A stretch of DNA of 5,838 bases from RGIG426 sp045600765 (GCA_045600765.1 JAZRYM010000002.1:1-5838), one strand, 5' to 3'. Positions 1 to 5,746 are shown, counted from the stretch's first letter. Notes: generated by a model not told the origin, from the letters alone. Made by a program: numbers and translations.

Positions 1-62
1 TAAAACAAGTCCGCGCAACCCCACGCGCCGACGCACAGCAGGGCAAAGACAAACCACGACAA
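1..62 (-). CDS. N-terminus of a membrane protein, probable EamA/DMT-family transporter (partial, runs off left edge)
   Basis: Reading the minus strand from a TTG at 62-60 gives 20 open codons to the window edge. The peptide starts MSWFVFALL and continues to AWGCADLF, which is a hydrophobic first membrane segment followed by a W-G-x-A-D-L-F motif. Many EamA (DMT superfamily) permeases of Firmicutes begin in this way, so a multi-pass inner-membrane transporter of small metabolites is the likely product. The substrate cannot be told. The TTG start is supported by a strong ribosome binding site, GGAGG (minus strand 75-71), 8 nt upstream, and by a promoter at 124-96 whose expected transcription start lies near 89. 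An ATG at 93-91 in another frame would lie upstream of that start and has no ribosome binding site. The gene is divergent from guaB. That a gene starts here is fairly secure; the family call rests on only 20 residues. Confidence 0.6.
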   Translation of the reverse strand, partial: MSWFVFALLCVGAWGCADLF

Positions 63-95
63 AAAAATCGCCTCCCTTTTGCAAAATCCGCATTT

Positions 96-124
96 ATTGT
101 AGCACGAGCAAGAGCGTTCGTCAA
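96..124 (-). promoter_or_regulatory. Sigma-A-type promoter of the leftward transporter gene
   Basis: On the minus strand, a -35 box TTGACG (124-119) and a -10 box TACAAT (101-96) are separated by exactly 17 bp. The expected transcription start is near 89, leaving a leader of about 27 nt with GGAGG before the TTG start. Each box differs from consensus at one position. Confidence 0.75.
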
Positions 125-193
125 GGGCTAACGAAGCCGAGCGCCACCAAGAATGTTGTTGGAATCCGCACAAAACCCGCGACAACAACTTGG

Positions 194-210
194 CTCCCTC
201 TGTGAGGGAG
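194..210. repeat. Short palindrome CTCCCTC-TGT-GAGGGAG
   Basis: A perfect 7-bp inverted repeat with a 3-nt loop, embedded in TTGGCTCCCTC...GAGGGAGGC. From general familiarity, GGCTCCCTC...GAGGGAG palindromes recur in intergenic regions of gut Clostridia. There is no T-tract on either side, so it does not look like a terminator. Only one copy is in this window, so its repeat status is inferred. Confidence 0.5.
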
Positions 211-250
211 GCGAGGGAGATTCACCCTTTGTCATATCAAAATCCGGGGT

Positions 251-273
251 GGGCGAACACAGTTCGCCCCTAC
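251..273. repeat. Palindrome GGGCGAAC-ACA-GTTCGCCC followed by CTAC
   Basis: A perfect 8-bp inverted repeat with a 3-nt loop. Read on the minus strand it begins GTAGGGGCGAAC. A related GTAGGG-headed GC-rich palindrome lies at 5455-5480, suggesting both belong to a dispersed REP-like intergenic repeat family. No T-tract follows the hairpin. Confidence 0.5.
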
Positions 274-381
274 GAAGCGTGTCGGAAGCGGTGCTGTATT
301 CCTTGGTTTCCCGAACGGGCGGATTTTCCCGTTTTGCGGCGGGTTGTGCAATAAATCCACCTTTTTTGTCAAGGGTTTTCG

Positions 382-410
382 TTGACAAGCTGTTTTTTGT
401 GTGGTAAAAT
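382..410 (+). promoter_or_regulatory. guaB promoter, sigma-A type
   Basis: A perfect -35 box TTGACA (382-387) and a -10 box TAAAAT (405-410) are separated by 17 bp. The expected transcription start is about 416-418, giving a leader of roughly 30 nt, too short for a riboswitch. The -35 box is also the right arm of an inverted repeat, TTGTCAA (366-372) and TTGACAA (382-388), which could be a regulator site. Confidence 0.85.
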
Positions 411-432
411 AGACAAAATACATAAAAAGACA

Positions 433-437
433 AGGAG
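433..437 (+). promoter_or_regulatory. Ribosome binding site that decides the guaB start
   Basis: AGGAG ends at 437. It is only 2 nt from an ATG at 440 but 8 nt from the in-frame ATG at 446. The second spacing is the functional one and matches the 7-8 nt used by the other genes here. Confidence 0.75.
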
Positions 438-445
438 AAATGGAA

Positions 446-1951
446 ATGGCAACTTTTATTCAAGAACCGGCCCACACTTTTAACGAGTATTTGCTCATTC
501 CGGGGTATTCCTCCGACCAATGCATCCCCGCGAACGTGAGTCTGAAAACCCCGCTGGTGAAATTCAAAAAAGGGGAAGAACCTGCCCTTTCCATGAATGT
601 CCCGCTCGTCTCCGCCATTATGCAGGCGGTGTCGGGTGACCGCCTCGCTGTGGCGCTCGCAACCGAGGGCGGCGTCTCCTTTATTTACGGTTCGCAGTCG
701 GTGGAAGATGAAGCCGCGATGGTGAAACGCGCCAAAGACTACAAAGCCGGCTTTGTGAAAAGCGATTCGAACATTCGTCCGGATGCGACCCTTGCCGACG
801 TTATCGCGTTGACCGAGCGCACCGGCCACTCCACCATTGCCGTCACCGAGGACGGCACGCCGAACGGCAAACTGGTCGGTATTGTGACCGGTCGCGACTA
901 CCGCGTGTCGCGGATGCCGCTCACTTTGCAGGTCAGCGAATTTATGACCCCGCTTGAAAAGCTGTATACGGCGGAGGAGGGCACGAGCCTCAAAGCCGCC
1001 AACGATATTATCTGGGACCACAAGCTCAATTCTCTGCCTATCATCTCCAAAGACGGGCGGCTGTGCTATATGGTGTTCCGCAAGGACTACGATTCGCACA
1101 AACAGCATCCGAACGAGTTGCTCGATGCGCAAAAACGCTACGTTGTCGGCGCGGGCATCAACACCCGCGACTATGCCGAGCGTGTGCCCGCGCTTGTCGA
1201 TGCGGGCGCGGACGTGCTGTGCATTGACTCGTCGGAGGGTTTCTCCGAATGGCAAAAACTGACCATCGCGTGGATTCGTGAGCACTACGGCGACAGCGTG
1301 AAAGTGGGCGCGGGCAACGTGGTAGATGCGGAGGGATTCCGCTTCCTCGCCGATTGCGGTGCCGACTTTATCAAAGTGGGTATCGGCGGCGGCTCCATTT
1401 GCATCACGCGCGAGACCAAAGGTATCGGCCGCGGTCAGGCGACTGCGCTGATTGAGGTTTGCGCCGCTCGCGATGAATATTTCAAAGAAACGGGCGTGTA
1501 TATCCCGATTTGCTCCGACGGCGGTATCGTGTACGACCACCACATCACGTTGGCGCTCGCGATGGGCGCGGATTTCATTATGCTCGGGCGCTACTTTGCC
1601 CGCTTCGATGAAAGCCCGTCCAACAAGGTAAGCATCAACGGCACGTACTATAAGGAATACTGGGGTGAGGGCTCGGCGCGTGCGCGCAACTGGCAACGCT
1701 ACGACCTCGGCGGGGACAAGAAACTGTCCTTTGAAGAGGGCGTCGATTCCTACGTGCCGTATGCCGGCAGCCTGCACGACAACGTGGCGATTTCGCTCTC
1801 CAAAGTGAAGTCGACCATGTGCAACTGCGGGGCGCTGACCATTCCGGAATTGCAGGAAAAAGCCAAGTTGACCCTCGTTTCCGCGACCAGTATCGTGGAG
1901 GGCGGCGCACACGACGTTATCCGCAAGGACAACACGCCCACTGTCAAATAA
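446..1951 (+). CDS. guaB: Inosine-5'-monophosphate dehydrogenase, Tritrichomonas foetus-like type
   Basis: GuaB is a cytoplasmic enzyme that oxidises IMP to XMP with NAD+, the committed step toward GMP. The 501-residue protein has the (beta/alpha)8 barrel interrupted by a CBS-domain pair at about residues 95-220 (FMTPLEKL lies in it). The active-site loop GIGGGSICITRE carries the catalytic Cys319, followed by KGIGRGQATA. SDGGI and MLGRYFARF form the IMP phosphate site, and NWQRYDLGG on the mobile flap carries Arg418-Tyr419. The start at 446 is chosen over 440 because of ribosome binding site spacing; it also makes Cys319 and Arg418 fall at exactly the numbers used for the T. foetus enzyme. 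From memory, the sequence is closer to that protist enzyme (start HTFNEYLLIPG, end STMCNCGALTIP and SIVEGGAHDVI) than to common bacterial GuaB, where the loop reads GIGPGSICTTR. The gene is monocistronic, with its own promoter and terminator. The function is near certain. Confidence 0.96.
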   Translation: MATFIQEPAHTFNEYLLIPGYSSDQCIPANVSLKTPLVKFKKGEEPALSMNVPLVSAIMQAVSGDRLAVALATEGGVSFIYGSQSVEDEAAMVKRAKDYKAGFVKSDSNIRPDATLADVIALTERTGHSTIAVTEDGTPNGKLVGIVTGRDYRVSRMPLTLQVSEFMTPLEKLYTAEEGTSLKAANDIIWDHKLNSLPIISKDGRLCYMVFRKDYDSHKQHPNELLDAQKRYVVGAGINTRDYAERVPALVDAGADVLCIDSSEGFSEWQKLTIAWIREHYGDSVKVGAGNVVDAEGFRFLADCGADFIKVGIGGGSICITRETKGIGRGQATALIEVCAARDEYFKETGVYIPICSDGGIVYDHHITLALAMGADFIMLGRYFARFDESPSNKVSINGTYYKEYWGEGSARARNWQRYDLGGDKKLSFEEGVDSYVPYAGSLHDNVAISLSKVKSTMCNCGALTIPELQEKAKLTLVSATSIVEGGAHDVIRKDNTPTVK

Positions 1952-1962
1952 ATTGGTTTGTG

Positions 1963-1998
1963 AAAATCCCTCTCGTCGCAGACGAGAGGGATTTTTTT
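1963..1998 (+). terminator. Intrinsic terminator of guaB
   Basis: A perfect 12-bp stem, ATCCCTCTCGTC (1966-1977) with GACGAGAGGGAT (1981-1992), has a GCA loop and is extended by A-T pairs. It is followed by a run of seven T (1992-1998). It lies 11 nt after the guaB stop, so guaB is not co-transcribed with fumC. The A-run before the left arm may give weak activity in the other direction. Confidence 0.93.
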
Positions 1999-1999
1999 C

Positions 2000-2028
2000 T
2001 TGCATTGCTTTCCATTATGGAGTATACT
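2000..2028 (+). promoter_or_regulatory. Promoter of the fumC - malic enzyme - udp operon
   Basis: A -35 box TTGCAT (2000-2005) and a -10 box TATACT (2023-2028) are separated by 17 bp. The -35 box starts one base after the guaB terminator T-tract. The expected transcription start is about 2034-2036. The ribosome binding site is the purine-rich GAGAGGGG at 2045-2052, before the ATG at 2061. Confidence 0.8.
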
Positions 2029-2060
2029 GGATTTGATAAGAAACGAGAGGGGCGAACCGA

Positions 2061-3425
2061 ATGGATTACCGCATAGAACGCGATTCGATGGGCGACGTGC
2101 GCGTGCCCGCCGACCGCTTGTGGGGTGCGCAGACCCAGCGCAGTTTTGAAAATTTCAAAATCGGTGACGAACGGATGCCGCGCGAACTGATTGTCGCGCT
2201 TGCCGCGCTTAAAAAAGCGTGCGCGCGGGTAAACGGGCAAAACGGCAAACTGTCCGCCGAAAAAGCCGCGCTGATTGAGCAGGCGGCAGACGAGATTTTG
2301 GCGGGCGACCTTTTCGACGAGTTTCCGCTGTCGGTGTTCCAGACCGGCTCGGGTACGCAGACGAATATGAACCTGAACGAGGTCATCGCGAACCGCGGCA
2401 ACGCGGTGGCGGGCGAAAAAACGCTTCACCCGAATGACGACGTGAACGCCTCGCAAAGTTCCAACGACACCTTCCCGTCGGCGATGAATATTGCCGCCGT
2501 TTGTGCTGTCGAAGGGCAACTGCTCCCCGCGCTTGACCGGCTGATTGCCGCGTTTGCGGCGCTGGAAGCGAAGTACCCCGACGTCATCAAAATCGGTCGT
2601 ACCCATTTGCAGGATGCGACCCCGATTAAATTTTCGCAAGAGGTGTCCGGCTGGCGCGGACTGCTTGAAAACGCGCGGGAGATGATTTTGTCGGCGCTTC
2701 CGCCGCTTCGTCGGCTCGCCATTGGCGGCACGGCGGTCGGCACGGGATTAAACGCGCCCGCGGGGTTTGACCGCGCGGTGTGCGCGACCCTTTCCGACTT
2801 GCTCGGCACGGAATTTTTGCCGGACGACAACAAGTTCCGCGCGCTGACCGGACGGGAAGCGTTTGTTTTCGCGCACGGCGCGCTCAAAGCGCTGGCGGCG
2901 AATTTAATGAAGATTGCGAACGATATTCGCTGGCTGTCCGCCGGGCCGCGGTGCGGTCTTGCGGAATTGCACATCCCCGAAAACGAGCCGGGCAGTTCCA
3001 TTATGCCGGGCAAAGTCAACCCCACGCAATGCGAGGCGGTGACGATGATTGCCGTGCAGGTGATGGGCAACGACGTGGCGGTCGGGATGGCGGCATCGCA
3101 GGGGAATTTTGAACTCAACGTGTTTTTGCCGGTGTGCGCCGCCAACTTTTTGCGGTCGGTGCGCCTGCTGTCCGACGGGATGCGCTCTTTTGCGCAGCGG
3201 TGCGTGGACGGTATCACGGTGAACGCCGACAAAATGGAAGAAACGCTTTCCCGTTCGCTGATGCTCGTGACCTGCCTCACCCCGAAAATCGGCTACGACA
3301 ACGCCGCCGCGGCGGCGAAGTTGGCGCACGAAAAAGGGTTGACGCTCAAAGAAGCGGTGTTGTCACTGGGACTTTTGAGCGAAGCGGAATTTGACGCGGC
3401 GGTTGACCCCGCCAACATGGTATAA
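2061..3425 (+). CDS. fumC: Class II fumarate hydratase
   Basis: FumC interconverts fumarate and L-malate in the cytoplasm as a homotetramer without an iron-sulfur cluster. The 454 residues match the usual length of about 460. The superfamily motifs are in order: TGSGTQTNMN (95-104), the substrate loop NASQSSND (129-136), GRTHLQDATPI with His182 (equivalent to the active-site His188 of E. coli FumC), and the signature GSSIMPGKVNPTQCE starting at residue 311, whose SS-loop serines (312/313) supply the other catalytic side chain. The N-terminus, with DSMG and LWGAQTQRS, is also typical. The ATG at 2061 follows a purine-rich ribosome binding site. It is the first gene of a three-gene operon, and the malic enzyme starts 24 nt after its stop. 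Many strict anaerobes use the oxygen-labile class I fumarase instead; this one is the oxygen-stable class. Aspartase and argininosuccinate lyase share the fold, but the motif set and length fit fumarase. Confidence 0.95.
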   Translation: MDYRIERDSMGDVRVPADRLWGAQTQRSFENFKIGDERMPRELIVALAALKKACARVNGQNGKLSAEKAALIEQAADEILAGDLFDEFPLSVFQTGSGTQTNMNLNEVIANRGNAVAGEKTLHPNDDVNASQSSNDTFPSAMNIAAVCAVEGQLLPALDRLIAAFAALEAKYPDVIKIGRTHLQDATPIKFSQEVSGWRGLLENAREMILSALPPLRRLAIGGTAVGTGLNAPAGFDRAVCATLSDLLGTEFLPDDNKFRALTGREAFVFAHGALKALAANLMKIANDIRWLSAGPRCGLAELHIPENEPGSSIMPGKVNPTQCEAVTMIAVQVMGNDVAVGMAASQGNFELNVFLPVCAANFLRSVRLLSDGMRSFAQRCVDGITVNADKMEETLSRSLMLVTCLTPKIGYDNAAAAAKLAHEKGLTLKEAVLSLGLLSEAEFDAAVDPANMV

Positions 3426-3449
3426 GTCGAAAGAACAAGGAGAAACGCT

Positions 3450-4625
3450 ATGGATTACGCACAAGAATCGCTTCGCTTGCACGGCGAGTGGAAAGGGAAA
3501 ATCGAGGTGGTTGCCACCGTTCCCGTGGAGACGAAAGAGGATTTGTCCCTCGCTTATACGCCCGGCGTGGCGCAACCGTGTCTTGCGATTAAGGACGATA
3601 TTGACAAAAGTTACGAATTGACCCGCCGTCACAACCTTTGCGCCGTCATTACCGACGGCAGCGCGGTGCTCGGGCTCGGCAACATCGGGCCGGAAGCGGG
3701 AATGCCCGTGATGGAGGGCAAATGCGTGCTGTTCAAGGCGTTCGGTGGGGTGGATGCGTTCCCGCTGTGTGTCAAGACGAACGACGTGGACGAATTTGTG
3801 CAGACGGTGTATAACATTTCGGGCAGTTTCGGCGGCATTAACCTTGAAGATATTTCCGCGCCGCGCTGTTTTGAAATTGAGCAAAAACTCAAAGAAAAAT
3901 GCGATATTCCCGTGTTTCACGACGACCAGCACGGCACCGCGGTGATTGTGCTTGCCGGGCTTCAAAACGCGCTGAAACTCGTCAAAAAGGACAAAGCGGA
4001 CGTGAAAGTGGTCATCAACGGCATCGGCGCGGCGGGCTCGTCCGTCTGCCGCTTGCTCCTTGCCGCGGGATTTAAGAATATTACGCTGTGCGACAAAATC
4101 GGCATTCTCTGCGAGGGGTCGCCCGACATCCCGCACGCGCACATGGCGCACCTCGCGACCCTCACCAACCGCGAGAAGAAAACGGGCACGCTTGCCGACG
4201 CGCTTGTCGGCGCGGACGTGTTTTTAGGCTTTTCCGCGCCGGGTCTTGTGACCGCCGATATGGTGAAAACGATGAACCGCGATGCGATTATTTTTGCCTG
4301 CGCCAACCCGAATCCCGAAATTTTCCCCGACGAGGCGAAAGCGGGCGGCGCGACGGTGGTTTCGACCGGACGGTCGGATACCCCGAACCAAATCAATAAC
4401 GTGCTCGCGTTCCCCGGCATTTTCCGCGGGACGTTTGACGTGCGCGCAAGCGAAATCAACGAGGAAATGAAAATGGCGGCGGCAAACGCGCTGTCGGCGC
4501 TCATTGCGGACGACGAGTTGTCGCCCGACTACATCATCCCGAAAGCGTTTGACCCGCGCGTAGGCGAAGCGGTTGCCAAAGCGGTCGCCGAAGCGGCGCG
4601 TAAAACGGGCGTTGCGCGGATTTGA
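3450..4625 (+). CDS. Malic enzyme, NAD(P)-dependent, short bacterial form
   Basis: This enzyme oxidatively decarboxylates L-malate to pyruvate and CO2, reducing NAD+ or NADP+ with a divalent metal. The 391-residue length fits the short bacterial class, with no C-terminal phosphotransacetylase-like domain as in E. coli MaeB. The N-terminal malic domain carries AYTPGVA with the catalytic Tyr36 and EGKCVLFKAFGG with the general-base Lys91. LEDISAP supplies metal ligands Glu133/Asp134, and FHDDQHGTA supplies Asp158/159. The NAD-binding domain starts near residue 160, with the Rossmann loop GIGAAG at 191-196, then NPNPEI at 286-291 and NQINNVLAFPG near 313-323. The ribosome binding site AAGGAG (3437-3442) is 7 nt from the ATG. 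Lying directly downstream of fumC, it completes a fumarate-to-pyruvate route. Cofactor preference cannot be settled: the residue ending beta-2 is Asp in LCDK, which hints at NAD+. I give no symbol because naming varies (maeA, maeB, ytsJ). Confidence 0.93.
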   Translation: MDYAQESLRLHGEWKGKIEVVATVPVETKEDLSLAYTPGVAQPCLAIKDDIDKSYELTRRHNLCAVITDGSAVLGLGNIGPEAGMPVMEGKCVLFKAFGGVDAFPLCVKTNDVDEFVQTVYNISGSFGGINLEDISAPRCFEIEQKLKEKCDIPVFHDDQHGTAVIVLAGLQNALKLVKKDKADVKVVINGIGAAGSSVCRLLLAAGFKNITLCDKIGILCEGSPDIPHAHMAHLATLTNREKKTGTLADALVGADVFLGFSAPGLVTADMVKTMNRDAIIFACANPNPEIFPDEAKAGGATVVSTGRSDTPNQINNVLAFPGIFRGTFDVRASEINEEMKMAAANALSALIADDELSPDYIIPKAFDPRVGEAVAKAVAEAARKTGVARI

Positions 4626-4628
4626 GAA

Positions 4629-4634
4629 AAGGAG
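4629..4634 (+). promoter_or_regulatory. Ribosome binding site that decides the udp start
   Basis: AAGGAG lies immediately after the malic enzyme stop (TGA 4623-4625) and 8 nt before the ATG at 4643. An in-frame TTG at 4622 lies upstream of this site and overlaps the stop codon, so it is not the start. Confidence 0.8.
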
Positions 4635-4642
4635 AGATTTTT

Positions 4643-5398
4643 ATGGTGCAACAGTCGTATCATATCGGATTTAACGATGCGAAAGGCGCGAAATACGTCA
4701 TTTTGCCGGGTGACCCCGGTCGTGTGGAGAAAATCGCGCAATACCTTGACGAGCCGCAATTTTTGGCGCAAAACCGCGAGTATACGACGTGGCTCGGCAA
4801 ATTGGCGGGTGCGCCGGTGCTCGTGATGTCCACCGGTATGGGTGGCCCGTCCACCGCGATTGCGGTGGAGGAGTTGGCGGCGCTCGGAGTTTCGACCTTT
4901 ATCCGCATCGGCACCGCCGGCGGGATGCAACCCGAAGTGATTGGCGGCGACGTGGTGATTGCGACCGGTTCTATCCGTATGGAGGGGACGACGCGCGAAT
5001 ACGTGCCGATTGAGTACCCCGCTGTGCCCGACCTCGACGTGACGTGCGCGCTCAGAGAAGCGGCGCAAGCCCTCGGTCTTACCTGGCACACCGGCGTGGT
5101 GCAGAGCAAAGATTCGTTTTACGGGCAACATTCGCCTGCGCGGATGCCGATTGGCTACGACCTCGAAAACAAGTGGCGCGCGTGGATTGGCGCGGGGTGC
5201 CTTGCTTCCGAAATGGAGAGCGCGGCGCTGTTTATCGTGTGTTCCACCTTGCGCGTGCGCGCGGGGTCGGTGTTTTCCATTGTGTGGAACCAGGAACGCG
5301 AGCGCTTGGGACTCGATAACCCCGAAGTGCACGATACCACTGACGCGATAAAAACCGCGGTGGAAGCGACGAGGATTTTGATTGAAAAAGAAAAATGA
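4643..5398 (+). CDS. udp: Uridine phosphorylase
   Basis: Udp phosphorolyses uridine (often deoxyuridine too) to uracil and (deoxy)ribose-1-phosphate in pyrimidine salvage. The 251 residues match the NP-I family (E. coli Udp is 253). The phosphate-site elements are PGDPGRV (Gly23, Arg27), NREYTTW (Arg45) and FIRIGTAGG (Arg88, Thr91), equivalent to E. coli Gly26/Arg30, Arg48 and Arg91/Thr94. STGMGGPSTAIAVEEL is the family signature. SEMESAAL gives Glu190-Met191-Glu192, which bind ribose. The uracil-recognition segment reads FYGQHSPARMP (Gln162, Arg167) rather than the E. coli GQERYD form; from memory this is the usual Firmicutes variant and it shifts the spacing of the Gln/Arg pair. It is the last gene of the operon, 17 nt after the malic enzyme stop, and is followed by a terminator. 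Another NP-I specificity, such as a broad nucleoside phosphorylase, is possible but less likely. Confidence 0.9.
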   Translation: MVQQSYHIGFNDAKGAKYVILPGDPGRVEKIAQYLDEPQFLAQNREYTTWLGKLAGAPVLVMSTGMGGPSTAIAVEELAALGVSTFIRIGTAGGMQPEVIGGDVVIATGSIRMEGTTREYVPIEYPAVPDLDVTCALREAAQALGLTWHTGVVQSKDSFYGQHSPARMPIGYDLENKWRAWIGAGCLASEMESAALFIVCSTLRVRAGSVFSIVWNQERERLGLDNPEVHDTTDAIKTAVEATRILIEKEK

Positions 5399-5405
5399 AA
5401 AGGAG

Positions 5406-5433
5406 AAAACCCCGGCCAAGGCCGGGATTTTTT
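5406..5433 (+). terminator. Intrinsic terminator of the fumC - malic enzyme - udp operon
   Basis: CCCGGCC (5411-5417) pairs with GGCCGGG (5420-5426), realistically a 6-bp stem with a CAAG loop. Flanking A-T pairs and a run of six T (5428-5433) follow. It begins 8 nt after the udp stop and separates udp from the convergent regulator gene. The minus-strand copy ends in GGTTTTC, so it may act weakly in both directions. Confidence 0.88.
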
Positions 5434-5454
5434 GATATAACTTTGGATGATGTT

Positions 5455-5485
5455 GTAGGGCGGGGCGAGCGATTGCCGCCTTTTT
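5455..5485. repeat. GTAGGG-headed GC palindrome, possible repeat remnant or second terminator
   Basis: GGCGG (5459-5463) pairs with CCGCC (5476-5480), with an inner GGC/GCC option, and TTTTT follows at 5481-5485. The leading GTAGGG (5455-5460) resembles the minus-strand reading of the palindrome at 251-273. It could be a remnant of the same intergenic repeat, or a weak plus-strand backup terminator protecting the regulator gene from read-through. It abuts the stop codon of the minus-strand gene. Confidence 0.4.
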
Positions 5486-5711
5486 ATACATTAAACAGCT
5501 CCTCATAGGTCGTGTGGAGCAGGCGTTTTAACAAAATGATTTCATCGGGATACAGATGTCGTTGCCCGACCTCGATTTTCGCGAGGGCACTTCGCGTGAT
5601 ATCACAGCCGTTCAGTTGCAGTTTCGCCGACAGTTGATCTTGGGTGAGGCCGGCTTTTTCGCGCAGGTTTCGGATATTGCTGCCGATTTTCTTTTCTACC
5701 TCTACGTTCAT
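5484..5711 (-). CDS. Small Cro/C1-type (XRE) helix-turn-helix transcriptional regulator
   Basis: The 75-residue protein is essentially one HTH_3 domain and should bind a DNA palindrome as a dimer. IGSNIRNLREKAGLTQDQLSAKL (residues 9-31) gives helix 1 and the TQ-containing second helix. TRSALAKIEVGQR (39-51) gives the recognition helix and the conserved I-E-x-G-x-R element. YPDEIILLKRLLHTTYEELF (54-73) forms the closing helices. There is no sensor or catalytic domain. The ATG at 5711-5709 is preferred over an upstream TTG at 5714, because the site AGGAG (5723-5719 on this strand) is 7 nt from the ATG but only 4 nt from the TTG. The gene converges on udp and is divergent from the gene starting at 5831. 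An operator-like site just before its ribosome binding site suggests autoregulation. Such proteins occur in phage, toxin-antitoxin and housekeeping contexts; the target here is unknown. Confidence 0.9.
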   Translation of the reverse strand: MNVEVEKKIGSNIRNLREKAGLTQDQLSAKLQLNGCDITRSALAKIEVGQRHLYPDEIILLKRLLHTTYEELFNV

Positions 5712-5724
5712 CAAGCCTCTCCTT

Positions 5725-5746
5725 TTTGCACTTATTTAAGAACAAA
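5725..5746. promoter_or_regulatory. Degenerate operator-like site (O2) in the regulator's leader
   Basis: This 22-bp stretch matches the perfect palindrome at 5783-5804 at 17 of 22 positions. The left arm TTTGCAC and the right end CAAA are intact; mismatches are at positions 8, 12, 15, 17 and 18. It sits between the expected start of the regulator transcript (about 5752) and its ribosome binding site, where a bound dimer would block expression. Centre-to-centre distance to the perfect copy is 58 bp. Confidence 0.6.

Larger units (their letters stand above)
125..381. other. Non-coding spacer between divergent promoters, with palindromic repeat relics
   Basis: This stretch lies between the leftward transporter promoter and the guaB promoter. 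The open frames that cross it lack a ribosome binding site and a recognisable product, so I read it as non-coding. It holds several small inverted repeats: GTTGTTG (155-161) with CAACAAC (183-189), CTCCCTC/GAGGGAG (194-210), GGGCGAAC/GTTCGCCC (251-269) and AACGGG/CCCGTT (314-333). The octamer GTCAAGGG occurs at both ends (120-127 and 368-375). This looks like degraded palindromic intergenic repeat sequence rather than a gene or a riboswitch. Confidence 0.55.

Noticed and set aside
153..407. An 84-codon plus-strand open frame in the spacer before guaB
   Set aside because: It runs through the palindromic repeats and the guaB promoter, has no ribosome binding site and looks like translated repeat sequence.
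416..439. A guanine/purine riboswitch in the guaB leader
   Set aside because: The leader predicted from the promoter is only about 30 nt, too short to fold an aptamer.
440..1951. guaB starting at the ATG at 440
   Set aside because: Only 2 nt separate AGGAG from this ATG. The ATG at 446 has 8 nt and restores the numbering of the T. foetus enzyme.
128..2005. A 625-codon open frame on the minus strand opposite guaB
   Set aside because: It is the mirror of guaB, open because of GC-biased codons. The translation is rich in Arg, His and Val with no recognisable domain, and has no ribosome binding site or promoter.
4622..5398. udp starting at the TTG at 4622
   Set aside because: The TTG overlaps the malic enzyme stop and lies upstream of the ribosome binding site. 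The ATG at 4643 fits the site and the family length.
4529..5506. A 325-codon minus-strand open frame opposite udp
   Set aside because: Shadow of udp in low-complexity Arg/His-rich translation. It would cross the operon terminator, and its neighbour on that strand already has a clear HTH gene.
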